From positions 1 through 64,000 of the forward strand of contig JABLXE010000004.1 of NCBI GenBank assembly GCA_013178225.1: DNA of 64,000 bases, given 5' to 3'. This stretch comes from Methanotrichaceae archaeon (lineage in GTDB: Archaea; Halobacteriota; Methanosarcinia; Methanotrichales; Methanotrichaceae). The notes under the pieces are model-generated. The model was not told where the DNA came from, did no database searches, and saw only the letters and a program-made list of their open reading frames with translations. Below are positions 59,801-64,000 of this stretch, in pieces (the first letter of the stretch is position 1; each line of letters starts with the position of its first letter). A program made the position numbers and the translations under genes.

Positions 59801-60550
59801 ATGGATACGGATAAGGATACTGAAGTGGTTCAGGTCATCCTGGAAAAAGAGCCTACCGTCAAGGACCCGCTGATTATAGAGGGATTTCCTGGAATAGGCT
59901 TGGTCGGCAATATCGCCAGCCAGTACATAGTTCACGAGCTGGATATGACCTATCTGGGGGCCATGAACTCCAAGTTCTTTCCGCCGCTGGCGGTCCTGCT
60001 GGGGGGCGTGGTGAACATGCCGGTCAGGATCTACGAAGACGCCGGAAAGAACCTGGTCGTCCTGACGGCAGACATACCCGTTCATCCTCTGGCTTCCTTC
60101 GACATCGGCCGGGAAGTGGTCTCCTGGGCTCGTTCCATCAAGGCACGGGAGATGGTATGCCTGGCAGGGATCACAGTTATGAGCGATCAGCACCGAGTGT
60201 TCGGAGCTGTGACCCAAAAGGATCTCCTCGACCGCATCAAAGACATGGCCGAGGTCTTCGAGCTGGGCACGATCACCGGAATTACCGGCAGCATCATGAA
60301 CGAATGCCGGATCAAGAACTTCCCGGCCATCTGCCTGTTGGGCGAGACGGCCAGCTCGGAGCCCGATCCCAGAGCAGCCATCGCCACCATCGAGACCCTG
60401 AATAAGATGTACGATCTGGGTGTCTCTACCAAGAAGCTGGAAGAGCAGGCCGAGCAGATTGAGGTGCAGATGGCCCAGCTGGCTCAGCAGCTGAAAGCAG
60501 CCACGCCTGAGGAGCAGCCCCTTCCCAAAGAGTTCCCCATGTACGGGTGA
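59801..60550 (+). CDS. PAC2-family protein (proteasome assembly chaperone-like)
   Basis: This 249-residue protein of the PAC2 family is typical of archaea. EGFPGIGLVGNIASQYIVHE is the family motif, then LGAMNSKFFPPLAVLLGGVV, PVRIYEDAGKNLVVLTADIP, and GITGSIMNECRIKNFPAICL. A C-terminal helix of Gln/Glu (EEQAEQIEVQMAQLAQQLK) is a likely coiled coil. Eukaryotic PAC2 helps assemble proteasomes; in archaea the role is unknown. Its stop codon overlaps the start of the DUF473 gene (TGATG). No clear ribosome binding site is seen, so the mRNA may have a short leader. Confidence 0.9.
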   Translation: MDTDKDTEVVQVILEKEPTVKDPLIIEGFPGIGLVGNIASQYIVHELDMTYLGAMNSKFFPPLAVLLGGVVNMPVRIYEDAGKNLVVLTADIPVHPLASFDIGREVVSWARSIKAREMVCLAGITVMSDQHRVFGAVTQKDLLDRIKDMAEVFELGTITGITGSIMNECRIKNFPAICLLGETASSEPDPRAAIATIETLNKMYDLGVSTKKLEEQAEQIEVQMAQLAQQLKAATPEEQPLPKEFPMYG

Positions 60551-60945
60551 TGAAGATGATCTACGTTGCGCTTACAGGAATTGCCAGGCATGTCATGAAA
60601 GAACTTTTAGCGGCAAGAGTTCGAACCGTCGAGATCAGAAGTCCTTACAACTTCTTCGCCCTGCAAAACGTGGCTCCGGGGGACCGGATATTTCTCACCG
60701 AATCCAGCGCCCCGGACATAACTTTAGGCACCAACGGGCTGATTGCCAACGTGCGGGCCCTCCAAACCATAACCCATCGTGTCATCCAGTCGAGAGAAGA
60801 CTACTACGAGGAACGTGAGGCTCAGGCCGCCAGAGCACAGCTGCAGCTGGAGGGTGTAGGAAGGGTTCGAAAGGTGGCAACAGGGGAACAGGGTCTGCCC
60901 CTGATGCTGGAGGTGGACGAGGTCCGCTATTGCGACGCGCGTTGA
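60550..60945 (+). CDS. DUF473-family protein
   Basis: This 131-residue protein, conserved in methanogens, belongs to the DUF473 family. It begins IYVALTGIARHVMKELLAA, has a beta-barrel-like PUA-type middle (FALQNVAPGDRIFLTESSAP, ITLGTNGLIANV) and ends PLMLEVDEVRYCDA. The function is unknown; the fold suggests nucleic-acid or small-ligand binding. The ATG at 60550 overlaps the PAC2 stop codon by one base, so the genes are translationally coupled. Confidence 0.85.
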   Translation: MKMIYVALTGIARHVMKELLAARVRTVEIRSPYNFFALQNVAPGDRIFLTESSAPDITLGTNGLIANVRALQTITHRVIQSREDYYEEREAQAARAQLQLEGVGRVRKVATGEQGLPLMLEVDEVRYCDAR

Positions 60946-60964
60946 TCCGGAGCCGCTTTTTTTA

Positions 60965-62425
60965 ATGGATATGAAAGTTCTCCTGGTCACAGGCCGAATG
61001 GCCCGGGATGTGGTTCAGCAGTCTGCAAAAGGCGCTGACGTGCTGGTGCTGCCGGTGGAGGTTGCGGCCTTCATCACCCCTCAGATGCTGATTGAGGCTG
61101 CGCCCCAGGGCTATGATTTGATCCTAATTCCCGGTGCCATCACCGCCGACTTCAGCCGGGCGGAGAGGGCACTCAACTCCCGAATCCGTCTTGGCCCCAA
61201 GCATGCTGCCGACCTCGGATCGGTCCTCAAGAACCTGGAAGAAATTGAGCTGTCCTCAACCGTTCCGGCCTGCGTGCTTATGGAGGACAGGCTCTCGTCG
61301 CTGGCCCGGTCAGACCTCCAGCGCCTGGAGACAGAGGCTTCCTTCGCCTTTGAGATCCGGGGCACAAAAATCGGCGGGACTTCACGCATGAAAGTCCTGG
61401 CCGAGATAGTGGATGCCAACCGCCTGGGAAAGGGAGAGCTGGAGAGGAAGATGGATCACTTCCGCGAGCAGGGCGCGGACATGATCGACCTGGGGTTTTC
61501 TCCGGATGCATCGGTCGGGGCGGCGAAGGCATCGCTTCGAGCCTCAAGGGCCAAAACCGACCTTCCACTGAGCATTGACACGGTCAGGGAAGATCTGATC
61601 CGGGTGGGCCTGGAGGGGGGTGCCGACCTGGTGCTGAGCCTTGACGCCCGCAACCTGCCCTCGATCGGCCAGGAGGTGGCAGCCGCTGGTGTTCCGGCAG
61701 TGGTGATTCCCGGACCGGGATCTGCCAGCCTGGAAGAAAATGTCCGGACAGCACAATCTTTTGGAATCAGAATAATTGCCGACCCCGTGCTTGATCCTCC
61801 CCTGCAGGGCCTGGTTCCCTCGCTGGAGAGGTACAGACGATTCCATCAGGCCTTTCCGGGGATTCCAACGTTCTTTGGTGCCGGCAACGTAACCGAGCTA
61901 CTGGATGCCGATTCGGTGGGGACAAACGCTCTTTTGGCGGCCCTGGCCGCAGAAACGGGAGCCGGCCTGCTCTTTACTCCGGAGTACAGCCCCAAGGCCA
62001 GGGGAAGCATCAGAGAGCTTCTCCGGGCCTCAGAGATGATGGCCCTGGCCAGGTGGCGAAAGACGCCCCCCAAAGACCTGGGAGTGGACCTGCTTCATTT
62101 AAAAGAGAAGAGACGCCTGCTCCGAGAAGGGCCGCTCAATTGCGCTGAAGAAGCGAGGTCCGGTCACCAGCTGCAACTGGACCCGGCCGGGAGCTTCAGG
62201 ATCAGCCTTTCTGAGGATCAAATCCAGGTAAGCCACAAGAGTTGCTGCGTGTCCGGCAGCAGTGCCCGGGATGTTCTGAACACTTTAATTGACTTGCAAC
62301 TGGTGAGCAGGCTCGACCATGCCGGATATCTGGGCCGCGAGCTGCAGAAGGCCGAGCTGGCCCTTCATCTGGAAAAGAACTACGTCCAGGATGAGCCTCT
62401 TTCATTCCTGAAAAAGGCTAAATAA
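60965..62425 (+). CDS. dihydropteroate-synthase-like pterin-binding protein
   Basis: The 486 residues comprise an N-terminal domain typical of archaeal DHPS-like proteins (1-130; VLLVTGRMARDVVQQSAKGA, DVLVLPVEVAAFITPQML), and then a TIM-barrel pterin-binding domain (about 140-350). MKVLAEIVDANRLGKGEL and GADMIDLGFSPDASV replace the classical DPFSDG and GGES motifs; DLPLSIDTVREDLI and PAVVIPGPGSASLEENV follow. A C-terminal domain of about 110 residues ends the protein. The family is found in H4MPT-using archaea and thought to act in methanopterin metabolism; the reaction is not established. It follows DUF473 by 19 bases. Confidence 0.85.
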   Translation: MDMKVLLVTGRMARDVVQQSAKGADVLVLPVEVAAFITPQMLIEAAPQGYDLILIPGAITADFSRAERALNSRIRLGPKHAADLGSVLKNLEEIELSSTVPACVLMEDRLSSLARSDLQRLETEASFAFEIRGTKIGGTSRMKVLAEIVDANRLGKGELERKMDHFREQGADMIDLGFSPDASVGAAKASLRASRAKTDLPLSIDTVREDLIRVGLEGGADLVLSLDARNLPSIGQEVAAAGVPAVVIPGPGSASLEENVRTAQSFGIRIIADPVLDPPLQGLVPSLERYRRFHQAFPGIPTFFGAGNVTELLDADSVGTNALLAALAAETGAGLLFTPEYSPKARGSIRELLRASEMMALARWRKTPPKDLGVDLLHLKEKRRLLREGPLNCAEEARSGHQLQLDPAGSFRISLSEDQIQVSHKSCCVSGSSARDVLNTLIDLQLVSRLDHAGYLGRELQKAELALHLEKNYVQDEPLSFLKKAK

Positions 62426-62447
62426 TAATACTCTGGTGGTAGAGCAG

Positions 62448-63317
62448 ATGAATCAGAAGACATTTGCAATCTTCGTTGGCGCTATTATGGTATTATCCGT
62501 ATTTTCGGGCATGATGATGCGAGGTGGCGACCAGAACGAGAAGCCTGCTGTGGTGACCTCGGACTCCGTGGACGCTTTCGGAGTACAGGGACGTCTGGTG
62601 GACTGGAACTTCGGAAGCCTCGCCGATGTCCTGGAGATGAGTCCCGAAAGCACGGTTGTTGCCTACTGGTTGAACATCAGCGCGTCGCAAAACCTGACCG
62701 ATGCGGCGCGAGAGGTGCTTCCTCAATCGTTCGCATTGAGCTACGGAAACAGCCTCTACCCAACCGCGATACAGCGACTGGGTGCGGCTTACTTCAATAA
62801 TACCCGGGCCGAGTTCCACTGGATCAGGCCTTTTCAGCTGGGCTATGATGGGATCGTAGTCCCCTACGATGATTACATGATGATCCCCACGGGCTCTGAT
62901 TACATGGCGGTCATGGGCAAGCCCACCATCTTCGGAACCGAGGGCGCTCTCCAGGGCGTCCTGGACGTGATCAGCGGCAGCAATTTCCCAAGCGACAAGT
63001 TCACTCTACCCCAGGATGAGGTTGCAGATCTGGAGGTCGCGGCCCTGGGATCGGCCTCAGGAATGGCCAATGCGGCCGATGGGGGCTATAGGGAGCTCTA
63101 CCTGAGCGTCCGCGAAACGGGTGATGGCGACGTGATCTCAGCCAAATACCTGAGTCCGGATGCGGCCACGCTCTCCCGGATCAGCCAGACCGCCAGCCAG
63201 TACGGCCTGGGCGAATCGAAGGAAGGCGATGTGACCGTGATCTCAGGAGGCGTCTCTCCCGATCAGCTCGCAACCGTCCTCCAGGGCCTGCTGCCGGGTC
63301 TAGCGCAACCTTTTTAG
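62448..63317 (+). CDS. membrane-anchored extracytoplasmic protein of unknown function
   Basis: This 289-residue protein starts at the ATG at 62448, which has GGTGG eight bases upstream; a GTG four codons earlier is less likely. A single N-terminal membrane helix (FAIFVGAIMVLSVFSGMM) is followed by an acidic mixed alpha/beta domain (VQGRLVDWNFGSLADVLEMS, WLNISASQNLTDAAREVLPQ, ELYLSVRETGDGDVISAKYL). No known domain is recognisable. The gene sits between pterin and ribosomal protein genes on the same strand and looks conserved in this lineage. Confidence 0.8.
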   Translation: MNQKTFAIFVGAIMVLSVFSGMMMRGGDQNEKPAVVTSDSVDAFGVQGRLVDWNFGSLADVLEMSPESTVVAYWLNISASQNLTDAAREVLPQSFALSYGNSLYPTAIQRLGAAYFNNTRAEFHWIRPFQLGYDGIVVPYDDYMMIPTGSDYMAVMGKPTIFGTEGALQGVLDVISGSNFPSDKFTLPQDEVADLEVAALGSASGMANAADGGYRELYLSVRETGDGDVISAKYLSPDAATLSRISQTASQYGLGESKEGDVTVISGGVSPDQLATVLQGLLPGLAQPF

Positions 63318-63411
63318 AGGAGGAGCATCAGCCTGATCTAGTCTAATAAGGCGCTTTTGCGATGAATGATGATGGGCGGATCCAGGTCCGCCCGGAAGGA
63401 GAATTACAGTT

Positions 63412-63780
63412 ATGGCTAAAGCAATATTCGTAAGGTTTGATGTTCCGGCTGAGCTGGCCTCAAAGTCTCTCGAGGCCCTTGAGCTGGCTCGTGATACTGG
63501 CAGGGTCAAGAAGGGAACAAACGAGGCCACCAAGGCCATTGAGCGCGGAGTAGCCCGTCTGGTTGTGATCGGTGAAGACGTCCAGCCTCCGGAGATCGTG
63601 GCTCACCTGCCTGCCCTTTGCGAAGAGAAGAAGACGCCCTACATCTACGTGAAGAAGCAGAGCGAGATCGGCGCAGCCGCCGGTTTAGGCGTCAAGAGTG
63701 CAGCTGCCGCAATCGTCGAGCCAGGCAAAGGAAAAGAGCTAGTCGATGAGATCGTCCAGAAGGTACAGTCCCTGAAGTAG
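63412..63780 (+). CDS. rpl7ae: 50S ribosomal protein L7Ae
   Basis: This 122-residue K-turn-binding protein is part of the 50S subunit and of archaeal box C/D and H/ACA RNPs and RNase P. It is recognised by [40 protein letters not shown], and [26 protein letters not shown] precedes the ATG. S28e follows after 10 bases in the normal archaeal gene order (L7Ae, S28e, L24e, Ndk). Confidence 0.97.
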   Translation: MAKAIFVRFDVPAELASKSLEALELARDTGRVKKGTNEATKAIERGVARLVVIGEDVQPPEIVAHLPALCEEKKTPYIYVKKQSEIGAAAGLGVKSAAAAIVEPGKGKELVDEIVQKVQSLK

Positions 63781-63790
63781 GTGATATCCG

Positions 63791-64000
63791 ATGGAGGAAG
63801 AAAACGGAGTTCCAGCGGAAGTCATCGAGGTAATCGGCGTCACCGGGATGCACGGAGAGGCCACCCAGATCAAATGCAGGATTCTGGAGGGCAGCAATAA
63901 GGGCCGCATCATAACCAGGAATTGCATGGGCCCGATCAGGATGGGCGATGTTCTGATGCTGCTCGAGACGGCCAGAGAGGCCAAGAAGCTGACCAGCAGG
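63791..64000 (+). CDS. rps28e: 30S ribosomal protein S28e, 3' end at the window edge
   Basis: All 70 codons up to the window end are open; the stop lies beyond base 64000 and the protein is complete or nearly so. It is recognised by [40 protein letters not shown], and the end [22 protein letters not shown] lies six bases before the ATG. It binds the decoding region of the 30S subunit and is co-transcribed with L7Ae. Confidence 0.96.
   Translation, partial: MEEENGVPAEVIEVIGVTGMHGEATQIKCRILEGSNKGRIITRNCMGPIRMGDVLMLLETAREAKKLTSR

Noticed and set aside
1-64000. tRNA, rRNA or CRISPR loci
   Set aside because: Reading through both strands I found no T-loop/acceptor pattern of a tRNA, no rRNA sequence and no regularly spaced repeats; the only tandem repeat is the 11-base array at 37886-37950.

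Overview
The window is archaeal and comes from a methanogen. Diagnostic genes are methenyl-tetrahydromethanopterin cyclohydrolase (mch), methanogenesis marker protein 14, a dihydropteroate-synthase-like pterin protein, a stand-alone FmdE-domain protein, and the ribosomal proteins L7Ae and S28e. Intergenic regions are AT-rich with archaeal TATA boxes, while the genes have medium GC. The gene content and the many secreted low-complexity proteins fit an aceticlastic Methanosarcinales such as Methanothrix (Methanosaeta). The genus is inference, because no rRNA or acetate-pathway gene is present.

Region 1 (about 0.1-23.5 kb) is a dense transport and methyltransferase island, mostly on the minus strand. 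It holds five FecB/BtuF-type binding proteins, two NikA/DppA-type binding proteins, two NikBC/DppBC-type permeases, one FecE-type ATPase and one FecCD-type permease (frameshifted). It also holds an ABC-2 ATPase/permease pair, a CooC-like nickel-chaperone ATPase, five SAM methyltransferases (one fused to a TsaA/TrmO domain), an FmdE-domain protein and a PadR regulator. The likely common theme is uptake and handling of a metal (nickel or cobalt) or of a metal chelate or corrinoid. The repeated methyltransferases are the unexplained part and make this the best candidate for an undescribed system.

Region 2 (23.5-25.5 kb) is gene-poor. It contains a decayed gene, three stem-loops of the type found at IS200/IS605-like ends, and about 1 kb of very AT-rich DNA.

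Region 3 (25.5-41.8 kb) is mixed. It contains a histone-deacetylase-like amidohydrolase, two potassium-channel-type proteins, a VIT/CCC1-like membrane protein and a membrane alkaline-phosphatase-superfamily enzyme. It also has an arylsulfatase next to its radical-SAM maturase, an Hsp20, a GET3/ArsA ATPase, an IS110 fragment and secreted proteins.

Region 4 (42-54 kb) holds two multidrug MFS exporters, a double UspA protein and a RsbW/STAS switch pair. It also has several secreted or surface proteins: a cupredoxin-like protein with a Q/Y-rich domain, a TPR protein, a lone Cache domain and two exported proteins of unknown function.

Region 5 (54-64 kb) is conserved methanogen core. It contains a protein resembling the primase Fe-S domain, MMP14, mch and a Cys-rich sequon-rich exported protein. 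These are followed by a plus-strand run of PAC2, DUF473, DHPS-like protein, exported protein, L7Ae and S28e, the last running off the window edge.

I see no tRNA, rRNA or CRISPR array.
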